Origin: VXRN01 sp963664365
Lineage (GTDB): Bacteria > Chloroflexota > Dehalococcoidia > Lucifugimonadales > UBA1123
Length of the DNA: 64,000 nt
Assembly (NCBI GenBank): GCA_963664365.1
Contig: OY761144.1
Location: 1,054,001-1,118,000, forward strand
Direction: 5' to 3'
Below the pieces are notes generated by a model. The model made no database searches, was not told where the DNA came from, and was given only the letters and a program-made list of their open reading frames with translations. The translations under genes and the position numbers were made by a program. Positions within the stretch are counted from its first letter, which is position 1. Each line of letters opens with the position of its first letter. Positions 48,872-56,357 of this stretch are shown here, one piece after another.

Positions 48872-49183
48872 TTACGACGATTCGGTAGTAGATGCTTCAA
48901 GACTCTTGAGTGTCGGGAGGGAGTCTATGATTGGGCCCATTTCCTCCTCCGCAAGCCGCAACTCGTAGATTTTCTGAAGATTCAGCCAGAAGTCCGGGCT
49001 GGTACCAAAGAAGTGGGCAAGCCGCAGGGCGGAATCTCCGGTGATCGATCTGTGTCCGTCGAGTATCTCGGTGATGCATCTGGTGGGAACCTTAATCTGT
49101 CGGGCGAGCGACGCCGCACTCATACCCAACTCGCTCAACTCTTCAGCAAGATGCTCTCCGGGATGGATTGGAGGTATTGTCAT
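48872..49183 (-). CDS. higA: HigA-family antitoxin (XRE helix-turn-helix)
   Basis: 103 residues from ATG 49183 (49210 is also in frame). It starts MTIPPIHPGEHLAEELSELGMSAASLARQIKVPTRCITEILDGHRSITGDSALRLAHFFGTSPDFWLNLQ, the classic HigA pattern of an N-terminal cap, XRE helix-turn-helix and F-W-L-N-L-Q end. It binds the operator and neutralises HigB. The gene follows higB by 10 bp, toxin first, as usual for higBA. Confidence 0.92.
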   Translation of the reverse strand: MTIPPIHPGEHLAEELSELGMSAASLARQIKVPTRCITEILDGHRSITGDSALRLAHFFGTSPDFWLNLQKIYELRLAEEEMGPIIDSLPTLKSLEASTTESS

Positions 49184-49193
49184 GGGCGTGTTC

Positions 49194-49478
49194 CTAATGG
49201 TAATCGACAATCTCTACGCGCGTGGGGCCCGAACTGCCCTGTGGCCACTCGAAGCAGATCCGCCACTGCCTATTGATGCGAATGCTGTACTGACCCTGCC
49301 GATCTCCTTTCAAGGCTTCGAACCGATTGCCGGGCAATGCGGCAAGATCCCTGAGCGATGACGCCGCTTCCAGACGGTCTAACTTCAGTCTAGCGGCCCG
49401 CTGGATACTTGAGAAGGCCCTGACACGATTTCCGGCGGCGAAGTCTCTGGTTCGATTGTCACGGTAGCTGACTATCAC
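49194..49478 (-). CDS. higB: HigB-family RelE-type toxin
   Basis: 94 residues from GTG 49478. A ribosome-dependent mRNA interferase by family. The fold is read from MIVSYRDNRTRDFAAG, LDRLEAASSLRDLAALPGNRFEALKGDRQGQYSIRINRQWRICFEW and VEIVDYH at the end, all characteristic of the RelE/HigB plasmid-maintenance-killer group. Arg and His residues of the active site are present. It is the first gene of higBA. The start lies 25 bp after the E2 stop upstream on the same strand. Confidence 0.92.
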   Translation of the reverse strand: MIVSYRDNRTRDFAAGNRVRAFSSIQRAARLKLDRLEAASSLRDLAALPGNRFEALKGDRQGQYSIRINRQWRICFEWPQGSSGPTRVEIVDYH

Positions 49479-49503
49479 TGCAAGACAAAGTACATTTTGC
49501 CCT

Positions 49504-50814
49504 CTACCTCAGCAGCGCCGCCGGACGTTCGACTGTTGCCTGGAGTCGGCGCATGAAGCTGGCGGCGACCGCGCCGTCGATCACCTGGTGGTCCGCGGTC
49601 AGGCTGAGCGTCATCATTTCTCGGATGACGACCTCGCCCCGGCTGACGACGGGCTTCTGAACGCCGCGGCCCACGCCGAGTATGCCGCTCTGGGGCGGAT
49701 TGAGTATCGGAGTGAAACCGTCCACCGAGCCGAGTACGCTGATGGTGAACGTGCCGCCGACAACGTCGTCGGGCGAAAGCTCGTTCGCCCGCGCCCGCTC
49801 CGACAGACGCTGCGTGGCGTCCGCGATCCGGTGGATGTCCATGCTGCCCACGTCGCGCAGGACGGGAACGATCAGCCCATCTTCGAGCGCGACTGCCACG
49901 CCGATGTTCACTTGGTCGAAGTAGTGTATCTCGCCGTTGGCGAGGACGGAATTCATGGCCGGGACTCGCCTGAGCGTCTCGGCGCACGCCTTGATGAGAA
50001 GGTGCGCCATCGTGATGGTGGTGTCGGCTCCCTGCGAGGCTTCGCGCCTCAGTCGCTGTCCTTCGGTAACATCCACGTCCATGAAGTATGAGAGTTGAGC
50101 GGAGTTCTTGAGGCTGTCGCTCATGTGCTGCGCGATGCTGCGGCGCATCCCGCTCAGAGGCTCGCTACGCGACGGTTCTGGCAGGCCCGGCGGCAGGGCG
50201 GGCTTCTGCCGGTCGGCGAAAGCGCGTACGTCGGCCTCGATGATCCTGCCCGCTGGGCCCGTCGGTGTTACCTGTGACAGATCGACGCCAAGGCTGGACG
50301 CTAGTCGGCGCGCCGCCGGCGTGGACGGCACCACATCGGGAGCGGCGGTCTGCCGCTCCGCGAATGCTCGAACGTCGGCTTCGACGATGCGGCCCCCGGG
50401 TCCGGTGGGCGTGACTTGGGCGAGGTCCACGCCGAGACTGGAGGCTACCTTGCGAGCGCCGGGGGTCGAGCGTACCGAACCACTGCTGGCTGCTGCCGCA
50501 GGACGGCGCGCCGGGGCCTGGCGAGCGCTGGACAGAGCGGCGGGAACTTGCGGCGACTCTGACTCCGGGGCTTTCTCGCCCGCCTCGAGGACGTAGGCGA
50601 TGAGGCCGTCCACCGCGACGGTCGCGCCCTCGGCGACGACGGGGTGGAATATGCCTCCGGCGACTGCTTGGAGGTCGTAGTTCAGCTTCTCGGTCTCGAT
50701 CTCGGCGATGACCTCGCCCTGACCGACCTGGTCTCCCTGCGACCTCGCCAGTCTGACGACCGTGCCCTCGGTCATGAAGTCGCCCAACCTGGGCATTACT
50801 ATTGGAGTTGCCAA
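49504..50814 (-). CDS. 2-oxoacid dehydrogenase E2 acyltransferase, cluster 2
   Basis: 436 residues. The lipoyl domain has Lys43 in AEIETEKLNYDL. Two subunit-binding domains are almost identical to each other: STPGARKVASSLGVDLAQVTPTGPGGRIVEADVRAFAERQ and then STPAARRLASSLGVDLSQVTPTGPAGRII..., a recent internal duplication. The catalytic motif is LTADHQVIDGAVAASF (His-x3-Asp-Gly). It is paralogous to the E2 at 12630 and belongs to the E1/E2 operon of cluster 2. No E3 gene nearby. Substrate cannot be assigned; pyruvate, acetoin or branched-chain acids are all possible. Confidence 0.92.
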   Translation of the reverse strand: MATPIVMPRLGDFMTEGTVVRLARSQGDQVGQGEVIAEIETEKLNYDLQAVAGGIFHPVVAEGATVAVDGLIAYVLEAGEKAPESESPQVPAALSSARQAPARRPAAAASSGSVRSTPGARKVASSLGVDLAQVTPTGPGGRIVEADVRAFAERQTAAPDVVPSTPAARRLASSLGVDLSQVTPTGPAGRIIEADVRAFADRQKPALPPGLPEPSRSEPLSGMRRSIAQHMSDSLKNSAQLSYFMDVDVTEGQRLRREASQGADTTITMAHLLIKACAETLRRVPAMNSVLANGEIHYFDQVNIGVAVALEDGLIVPVLRDVGSMDIHRIADATQRLSERARANELSPDDVVGGTFTISVLGSVDGFTPILNPPQSGILGVGRGVQKPVVSRGEVVIREMMTLSLTADHQVIDGAVAASFMRRLQATVERPAALLR

Positions 50815-50853
50815 TGGACGCTCTCCTAATCGCTGCTCGGTGTGTTTGCGCGG

Positions 50854-51879
50854 TTATTCAAGTACGCCGACCGCCGCTTCGACAACCATCTCCCTAGTCG
50901 GGACGAACAGCGCCTCCAGCACTCGACTGTACGGGACCGGCGCGTGGGGCGCGTTTACACGTTTGGGCGGGGCGTCGAGGTAGTCGAACGCTTCCTCGGC
51001 TACAAGCGCGGAAATGTCCGACGCGACCGAACAGCGTGGGTAGTCCTCGTCGACGACCACGACTTTGCGTGTCTTCTTCACGGACTCCAAGATGGTCTCA
51101 TCGTCCATCGGAGAGAGTGAGAGGAGGTCCACCACCTCAGCGGAGTATCCCCGCTGTTCGAGATCGTCGGCGGCCTGGAGGCAGACGTTGGTCATGTAGC
51201 TGATGCCGACGAGGGTGACGTCCGAGCCTTCCCGAACGACGCGCGCCTTGCCGATATCGACTTCATACGGCTCTTCGGGCACGTCCACGTCGAACCTGAT
51301 GCCCATAAGCTGTCGGTTGTTGAAGACGATGACGGGGTCGTCGTCCCGGATTGCCGAGATCATGAGTCCCTTGGCGGTGTACGGGTCGGACGGCGCGACG
51401 CACTTCAGGCCCGGGAAGTGGGTGAAGATGGAGTAGAGCGTCTCTGAGTGCTGGGCGGCTGAGTTGGTGCCGGCGCCGGTTCCGGTCATGATGGTCAGCG
51501 GGATCGTGACCTTGCCGCCGAACATGTAGTGGATCTTGGCGGCGTTGTTGGTGATCTGGTCGGCGCAGACGCCGTAGAAACCGACGTACATGAGGTCGAC
51601 GACCGGGCGCAGTCCAGAGGCGGCAGCGCCAACGCCGGCGCCGATGAATCCGGCCTCGGAAATGGGCGTGTCACGCACTCGCTGGGGGCCGAACTGGCCG
51701 ATGAGTCCCTTGGTCAGGCGCATGGGTCCGCCCCATGCGTCCTGCTTGTCTTCGCGGTCGCCGCCTCCGGCGATGTCCTCGCCCATGACGATGACGTTGT
51801 CATCGCGCTCCATCTCTGAGCGGAGCGCCTCGTTGATCGCCTGTATGTAAGTTGCGGATCGTACTGCTTGGGCTACCAT
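50854..51879 (-). CDS. 2-oxoacid dehydrogenase E1 beta subunit, cluster 2
   Basis: 341 residues. Family features: ATYIQAINEALRSEMERDDNVIVMGEDIAGGGD, then DTPISEAGFIGAGVGAAASGLRPVVDLMY, AKIHYMFGGKVTIPLTIMTGTGAGTNSAAQHSETLYSIFTHFPGLKCVAPSDPYTAKGL. It is 21 residues longer than the cluster 1 copy. E2 follows after 39 nt. On the other side it is separated from E1-alpha by an accessory cassette of about 1.3 kb, which breaks the usual E1-alpha/E1-beta adjacency. GGAGGAAC lies before ATG 51879. Confidence 0.93.
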   Translation of the reverse strand: MVAQAVRSATYIQAINEALRSEMERDDNVIVMGEDIAGGGDREDKQDAWGGPMRLTKGLIGQFGPQRVRDTPISEAGFIGAGVGAAASGLRPVVDLMYVGFYGVCADQITNNAAKIHYMFGGKVTIPLTIMTGTGAGTNSAAQHSETLYSIFTHFPGLKCVAPSDPYTAKGLMISAIRDDDPVIVFNNRQLMGIRFDVDVPEEPYEVDIGKARVVREGSDVTLVGISYMTNVCLQAADDLEQRGYSAEVVDLLSLSPMDDETILESVKKTRKVVVVDEDYPRCSVASDISALVAEEAFDYLDAPPKRVNAPHAPVPYSRVLEALFVPTREMVVEAAVGVLE

Positions 51880-51946
51880 TGGTTCCTCCTTACGGTGTGC
51901 TCAGCAATTCACATGTGTCTGTGTTGAGATAGGGTTGAAGCGCATC

Positions 51947-52177
51947 TTACCCATCTGGAATGTCTGAGAGCTCCTGCGACATCTTATCTCGAAGACCCAC
52001 GATCGTAAGTCCTACGACTTCACCCACACTCTCGTCGTAGCGCACGATTAGGCCCTCGCCTATGTCGATACCTACCGCGGGCTTAGGTGATGAGACAGAG
52101 ATGTAAAGCACATCCCCTTCTCCGTCATAGTCCCAATTCAAATTACGCTTGCTGTCTAGTATTGACACCGCTTCCAA
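51947..52177 (-). CDS. DUF2283 protein
   Basis: 76 residues from TTG 52177, with AGGAGAG five nt upstream. The whole protein is the DUF2283 core: NWDYDGEGDVLYISVSSPKPAVGIDIGEGLIVRYDESVGEVVGLTIVGLRD. Such proteins often sit beside small toxin-like genes and may act as antitoxins. It overlaps the preceding putative toxin gene by 22 bp, suggesting coupling. Last gene of the cassette inserted in the second E1 operon. Confidence 0.85.
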   Translation of the reverse strand: MEAVSILDSKRNLNWDYDGEGDVLYISVSSPKPAVGIDIGEGLIVRYDESVGEVVGLTIVGLRDKMSQELSDIPDG

Positions 52178-52476
52178 AGTACTCTCCTTCTTGAGGATGG
52201 ACGACGGCTCAAATACGCGGTCAACACGAAACCATCCGTCTTGCTGATTTCGCGGTATGGCGCTATTACATACTTAGTAGTGAGTGCAGTGCATGGGTAC
52301 AGACGAACCGCCAACAGCGCCCCAAAGTCACCCTCCTGAATAAAATCAGGATTCTCGATCGTCTCCAGGACTTGATCTCTGTGACGCTGCATCTCAGGGT
52401 GTCCACTCCGAATGTGCTCCCACCTTTCATCGGTCAATCTGATCGGAATGCCGTTCCTAGAATGCGCAATCTGCAT
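52156..52476 (-). CDS. Putative PBECR/RelE-like toxin partner of DUF2283
   Basis: 106 residues from ATG 52476, which overlaps the previous mini-frame stop (TGATG). The sequence IPIRLTDERWEHIRSGHPEMQRHRDQVLETIENPDFI, then DFGALLAVRLYPCTALTTKYVIAPYREISKTDGFVLTAYLSRRP, resembles small phage-type barnase/RelE-like nucleases, where a W-x-H-I-x-x-x-HPE motif precedes helix-strand-strand and an A-Y-x-x-R/K end. The basic C-terminus SSRRRVLWKRCQY would bind RNA. Not proven. The longer frame to 52647 is read-through of the upstream repeats. Confidence 0.55.
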   Translation of the reverse strand: MQIAHSRNGIPIRLTDERWEHIRSGHPEMQRHRDQVLETIENPDFIQEGDFGALLAVRLYPCTALTTKYVIAPYREISKTDGFVLTAYLSRRPSSRRRVLWKRCQY

Positions 52477-52523
52477 CAATGCAGCAGACTCTGTCTGAGG
52501 TAGTTGGCGAAAACAGTCTGCAT
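52476..52523 (-). pseudogene. Truncated third copy of the YLRQNLLEPL repeat gene
   Basis: A 15-codon frame, MQTVFANYLRQSLLH then stop, corresponding to the first residues of the next two copies (MQMVFANYLRQNLLEPL). It is joined by TGATG overlaps on both sides, so it still forms part of a translationally coupled chain. It is a decayed duplicate. Confidence 0.6.
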
Positions 52524-52918
52524 CACTCCACGTCCGGAGGCGGCTCGTCGAACGGCTTGCCTTCGGCCTCGGCCTTCTCGCGACGGGCGATCCAGTCCCT
52601 CCATTCGGCATTGGATTCAGCGCGGCCCTCGACGCGACCCTCGACACGGCCCACTTCTATGCCTTCCTGACGCTGTCTCTCCTTGAGCGGCTCCAGAAGA
52701 TTCTGTCTGAGGTAGTTGGCGAAAACCATCTGCATCACTCCACGTCTGGGGGCGGCTCGTCGAACGGCTTGCCTTCGGCCTCGGCCTTCTCACGACGGGC
52801 GATCCAACTCCGCCACTTGGCATTGGATTCTGCGCGGCCCACTTCTATGCCTTCCTGACGCTGTCTCTCCTTGAGCGGTTCCAGAAGATTTTGTCTGAGG
52901 TAGTTGGCGAATACCATG
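52493..52918. repeat. Tandem segmental duplication, two full copies plus a fragment
   Basis: Copy 1 starts at 52733, copy 2 at 52521 (period 212 bp), and a fragment covers about 52493-52520. Copy 2 has a 24-bp insertion relative to copy 1 that adds VEGRVEGR. Both start with CATCACTCCACGTC on the plus strand and end in GTCTGAGGTAGTTGGCGA. The duplication produced the second and third small genes here. Confidence 0.85.
52523..52735 (-). CDS. Duplicated soluble tail of the two-TM protein (EGRVEGRVEGRAE)
   Basis: 70 residues from ATG 52735, overlapping the previous stop (TGATG). The sequence MQMVFANYLRQNLLEPLKERQRQEGIEVGRVEGRVEGRAESNAEWRDWIARREKAEAEGKPFDEPPPDVE is the C-terminal tail of the neighbouring protein without its membrane part; a heptad-like VEGR repeat is enlarged. 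The helical, charged sequence suggests a coiled coil or a partner-binding tail. No known function. Confidence 0.55.
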   Translation of the reverse strand: MQMVFANYLRQNLLEPLKERQRQEGIEVGRVEGRVEGRAESNAEWRDWIARREKAEAEGKPFDEPPPDVE

Positions 52919-53178
52919 ATCGTCTCGATCACCTCCATTGTCGCGTAGATGACTATGGCCAGAGCTACGCCATTAGATACCAGTGACTCGGTGGTCGATA
53001 GGTATGTCTTTACGAGTCCGTCGTCTCCCCTGCTTGATACCTTATAGGCAACTATAACGCAGGACGTTGCTAGGGTCGAGATGCTGAATACGGCGAAGTA
53101 CGCATTCCTCCAGCCGGGAGATATGCTCCATAAGGACTCCCGCCGGCTTCTGGGATCATCGGACACTCCTCTACCCAT
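52735..53178 (-). CDS. Two-TM membrane protein with charged EPPPDVE tail
   Basis: 147 residues. Two hydrophobic segments: AYFAVFSISTLATSCVIVAYKV and SLVSNGVALAIVIYATMEVIETIMVF. A cytoplasmic helical tail, NYLRQNLLEPLKERQRQEGIEVGRAESNAKW, ends in GKPFDEPPPDVE. It overlaps the E1-alpha stop by 8 bp, so it rides on that operon. The family is unknown to me by function, but tails of this type recur in related genomes by recollection. First gene of a chain joined by TGATG overlaps. Confidence 0.65.
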   Translation of the reverse strand: MGRGVSDDPRSRRESLWSISPGWRNAYFAVFSISTLATSCVIVAYKVSSRGDDGLVKTYLSTTESLVSNGVALAIVIYATMEVIETIMVFANYLRQNLLEPLKERQRQEGIEVGRAESNAKWRSWIARREKAEAEGKPFDEPPPDVE

Positions 53179-54154
53179 ACCTCACGTACACGTCCGTCAG
53201 CAGTTCGTCCGGCTCCGGGAACGGGCTGTCGTCGGCGAACGTGGTCGCCTGCGCCACGTCTTCGGAGACCTCCTCGTCCATGGCTCGCAGGTCGCTCTCG
53301 GTGGCGAACCCCTCGCCCACGATGAAACTTTCGAGCCGCGCGAGGCAGTCGCGGCCCTTGTAGTACTCCTCCTCCTCTTCGGTGCGGTATCCGAGCGGGT
53401 CGTCGGCGCCGAAGTGTCCTTGGTAGCGGTAGGTCTGCGCCTCGATCAGCGTCGGCCCCTCGCCCCGCCTGGCTCGTCCGACCGCCTCGGCCGCCACCTC
53501 GTGCATCTCGATGACGTCCTGGCCGTCAACCAAGACGCCCGGCATGTCGTACCCGGCGGCGCGGTTGGAGACCGACGCTCCGGCGACGACATACTCGAAC
53601 GGCGTGGACTCCGCGTAGCGGTTGTTCTCGCACACGAACAGCACCGGCAGTTTCCAGATGCTCGCCAGGTTCATGGACTCGTGCAGCACGCCCTGGCTGG
53701 AGGCTCCGTCTCCGAAGAATACGACGCTCACCTGGTCCGTCCCGCGCACCTTTGCGCTGAGGCCGACGCCGGTGGCGACGGGGATGTTGGATCCAACCAC
53801 GCCGTTCGCGCCGAGCATACCCTTGTTGATGTCGGCGATGTGCATGGTGCCGCCCTTGCCCTTGTTGGTCCCCGTGGACTTGCCCAGCAGTTCCGCCATC
53901 ATCTCATTCAGATCGACGCCCTTGGCGATGCAGTGATGATGGCTGCGGTGAGTGCCGAGCACGTAGTCGTCGTCGCGCAGGTGCGCGCAGACGCCGGTCG
54001 GCACGGCCTCCTGACCGATGGACGAGTGCATACCTCGCAACTTGCCGGCGTCGGCCTCGCGCTTGGACTGATCCTCGAACGTTCGGATCGTCCGCATCGT
54101 CCGGTACATCCATAGTAGTGTGTCTGTGTTCAGTTCTGAGTACTTTACGCTCAT
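53171..54154 (-). CDS. 2-oxoacid dehydrogenase E1 alpha subunit, cluster 2
   Basis: 327 residues, with GGAGGG before ATG 54154. TPP motif FFGDGASSQGVLHESMNLASIWKLPVLFVCENNRYA. Also GTHRSHHHCIAKGVDLNEMMAELLGKSTGTNKGKGGTMHIAD and the phosphorylation-loop region TYRYQGHFGADDP. It is paralogous to the cluster 1 subunit. It should pair with the E1-beta at 50854, but four accessory genes lie between. First gene of this operon; the 180 bp upstream to the VOC gene hold nothing I recognise. Confidence 0.94.
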   Translation of the reverse strand: MSVKYSELNTDTLLWMYRTMRTIRTFEDQSKREADAGKLRGMHSSIGQEAVPTGVCAHLRDDDYVLGTHRSHHHCIAKGVDLNEMMAELLGKSTGTNKGKGGTMHIADINKGMLGANGVVGSNIPVATGVGLSAKVRGTDQVSVVFFGDGASSQGVLHESMNLASIWKLPVLFVCENNRYAESTPFEYVVAGASVSNRAAGYDMPGVLVDGQDVIEMHEVAAEAVGRARRGEGPTLIEAQTYRYQGHFGADDPLGYRTEEEEEYYKGRDCLARLESFIVGEGFATESDLRAMDEEVSEDVAQATTFADDSPFPEPDELLTDVYVRYG

Positions 54155-54337
54155 GTTGCCCTCCAGAGAGATTCAGGTGTGTGAGTAAAGCCGTAGGGAG
54201 TCAGCTTTTGGACGGAACCGCGCTATCCTGCCGTTCATAGCGCGAGTGTAGCAATCAAAACCGAAAGCGTCAACGCGGATGGGGCGCACCGCCCAATGGA
54301 TTCTGCCGCAATCTCAGGCCGAATTTGGCAGGGCCGT

Positions 54338-54745
54338 TTACTCGTCTAGGTATATCATCCACTCGAGCAGATTCTCGTCCGGGTCGCGCGCGTAGAGGCT
54401 GACCGCGCTCCTGTGCTTCAGAGCGCCGCCCCTGGGCCCCGGACCGGCAATGATCTCTACGCCGGCGGACTCCAGCATCTCGACGCACTCCTCAGCGGCG
54501 CCATCCCAAACGAAGCATATATCGGCGCAGCCCGGCGCCGCCGTCGGCCCGCGAAGGCTGGCGACGTGGCCTTCCGGATGTACGTTAATCTTGGAGTTGC
54601 CCACCTGTATGGAGAAGGCTTTCGCCTTTCCTGTGCGCCACTCCTCCTCGTCGTTGATGGCGAAGCCGATGCGCTTGTAGAACTCGATCAGCCTTTCGGC
54701 GTTGGCGGTGGGCATCGCGATGTGATCAATGCCGACGGTGGACAT
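54338..54745 (-). CDS. VOC-family (glyoxalase/dioxygenase fold) protein
   Basis: 135 residues. It begins GIDHIAMPTANAERLIEFYKRIGFAI and ends LYARDPDENLLEWMIYLDE, giving the His and Glu metal ligands of the vicinal-oxygen-chelate fold. Possible roles include glyoxalase, dioxygenase or resistance protein; none can be chosen. It is the last gene of a run with an SDR, a CpsB-like phosphatase and a PIG-L deacetylase, 26 bp after the SDR. Confidence 0.85.
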   Translation of the reverse strand: MSTVGIDHIAMPTANAERLIEFYKRIGFAINDEEEWRTGKAKAFSIQVGNSKINVHPEGHVASLRGPTAAPGCADICFVWDGAAEECVEMLESAGVEIIAGPGPRGGALKHRSAVSLYARDPDENLLEWMIYLDE

Positions 54746-54771
54746 GCTTCACTTCCTCTCAATGGCGGCTC

Positions 54772-55605
54772 TCAGTAGGGCAGTTCGATCTCAGGATTTT
54801 GCCTAATGAAGCGTGCCTGCCGAACTCCGAAGTTCTCCTGAAGCTGGACGGTCAGGCCGCCATCGACGACCAGCGCGTGTCCGGTAATGAAACTGGCCTC
54901 TTCAGAGCAGAGGAAGACCACGGCGTTTGCGATGTCCACCGGCTTTCCGGCGCGTCTAAGCGGATACTGGTCCTCGAAGAAGGGCAGGCTACTGGGAAAC
55001 CGGTCCCAGGTCTCTTGGATGCGCTCGGTGACGATGTGGCCCGGACAGATCGCGTTGACCCGAATTCCGTCGGGGCCGAGTTCGGTCGCCATCTGCCGGG
55101 TGATTCCGATTACGGCGTGCTTGCCCGTCTCATAGACAAGAGAGCCGGGAGCGCCCAGCAGTCCGTGTACCGACGATATGTTGACGATGCTGCCTCCGCC
55201 GACCGCGCGCATGTGCGGCGCGGAGCTCTTGGTTGCGAGGAAGTGCGCCTTGACCAGCAGGCCCATACCTGAATCGAACTCCGCCTCTGTCACCTCTTCG
55301 ATGCGGTCGCCCGCGCCCATTGGGGCGGCGTAGGCGTTGTTGACCAGGATGTCCAGTCTGCCGAACTGGGACACGGCGCGGTCGATCATCGCCTCGACGT
55401 CCGACGCTAGTGAAACGTCTGCCAGCATAGCGGACACGCTGCCGCCTTCTCCGGTGATTGCCGCGATAGTCTTCTCCGCCTCCTCCATGTTCACGTCGGC
55501 GATCAGAACGCTCGCGCCCTCCTCTGCGAGGCGGCGGCTCGTCGCCCTGCCTATACCGAGCGCTCCGCCCGTGACGACGGCGACTTTGCCTGATAGTCTG
55601 CTCAT
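54772..55605 (-). CDS. SDR-family oxidoreductase
   Basis: 277 residues. Classical short-chain dehydrogenase: TGGALGIG cofactor motif at residues 12-19, NNAYA at 89-93, catalytic Ser144/145, Tyr158 and Lys162 (YETGK), then PGHIVTE. Asp37 after the second strand (LIADVN) suggests NAD rather than NADP. The start overlaps the CpsB-like gene stop by four bases. Substrate unknown. Confidence 0.9.
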   Translation of the reverse strand: MSRLSGKVAVVTGGALGIGRATSRRLAEEGASVLIADVNMEEAEKTIAAITGEGGSVSAMLADVSLASDVEAMIDRAVSQFGRLDILVNNAYAAPMGAGDRIEEVTEAEFDSGMGLLVKAHFLATKSSAPHMRAVGGGSIVNISSVHGLLGAPGSLVYETGKHAVIGITRQMATELGPDGIRVNAICPGHIVTERIQETWDRFPSSLPFFEDQYPLRRAGKPVDIANAVVFLCSEEASFITGHALVVDGGLTVQLQENFGVRQARFIRQNPEIELPY

Positions 55606-56357
55606 TGGACATTCTCCGTTCTTCTGGGTGTATCTATGACGACCGGTCGATTATCGAGGATCGATTTCGGCGTGTCCATTACCATCGCTGTCGCGGCGCG
55701 CACTCCCACAAGGTGGGCCGCCGTCTCGATTCCGATTCCGAGGTTTGGGGATCTCCTGCCTGTTGGAGAGTGAGCGTCGGATGCCATGACGTGGGCCATA
55801 CCGTCGCGCAGCAGTTCGTGAGTGAAATGTTGGACCCGGTATCCCCACGTACCGACGACGCTTCCGGCGGTTATCTGGCTCAGCATTCCGCGCTCTATGA
55901 AGTCGGCAAGCAGGTTAGGATCTTTCTGGAACGCTTCTATGCGCTCCGGATGGGCCAGAACGGGGGTCAAACCTCGATCCTGGATGTTGGACAGCGTGTC
56001 CTCTACCCAGTGGGGCCTGCCGAAGAACGGCATCTCCACCAAGATGTAGCGCGAGTCGTTCATCGTGAGCGCGCGCCCGGCTTCGATCTCATCGGGCAAG
56101 TTCGGGGACAGGTGATTCTCCATTCCGAGCAGCAGGGACAACTCGACGCCCTTCTCTCGGTTCTGCGCGTTCATGTTGTCTATCAGCCGGTTGAGATGCT
56201 CCACTGACCAGTTCTCGGTCACGTCTTTTCGATGCGGAGTTGCCAGTATCGTCTTCGTGCCCCACTTGACCGCCGCTTTCGACATCTTCAGAGTCTCTTC
56301 GGGCGTCTTGGAGCCGTCGTCGATGCCGGGGAGAATGTGGGCGTGGAGGTCGAACAT
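55602..56357 (-). CDS. CpsB/CapC-type (PHP-fold) tyrosine phosphatase-like protein
   Basis: 251 residues from ATG 56357. PHP-fold metal ligands: His5 and His7 (FDLHAHILPGIDDG), His in ILATPHRKDV, Glu in LGMENHLSP, His in VLAHPERI, and Asp/His in MASDAHSPTGR. CpsB/YwqE phosphatases act in capsule or exopolysaccharide assembly. No kinase or export gene is adjacent. The start overlaps the PIG-L stop (TGATG), so the two are coupled. Confidence 0.88.
   Translation of the reverse strand: MFDLHAHILPGIDDGSKTPEETLKMSKAAVKWGTKTILATPHRKDVTENWSVEHLNRLIDNMNAQNREKGVELSLLLGMENHLSPNLPDEIEAGRALTMNDSRYILVEMPFFGRPHWVEDTLSNIQDRGLTPVLAHPERIEAFQKDPNLLADFIERGMLSQITAGSVVGTWGYRVQHFTHELLRDGMAHVMASDAHSPTGRRSPNLGIGIETAAHLVGVRAATAMVMDTPKSILDNRPVVIDTPRRTENVQ

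Noticed and set aside
52477..52647. N-terminal extension of the 106-residue toxin-like protein
   Set aside because: It is an alternate-frame reading of the duplicated EGR-tail gene; the ATG at 52476 with its TGATG overlap is better.
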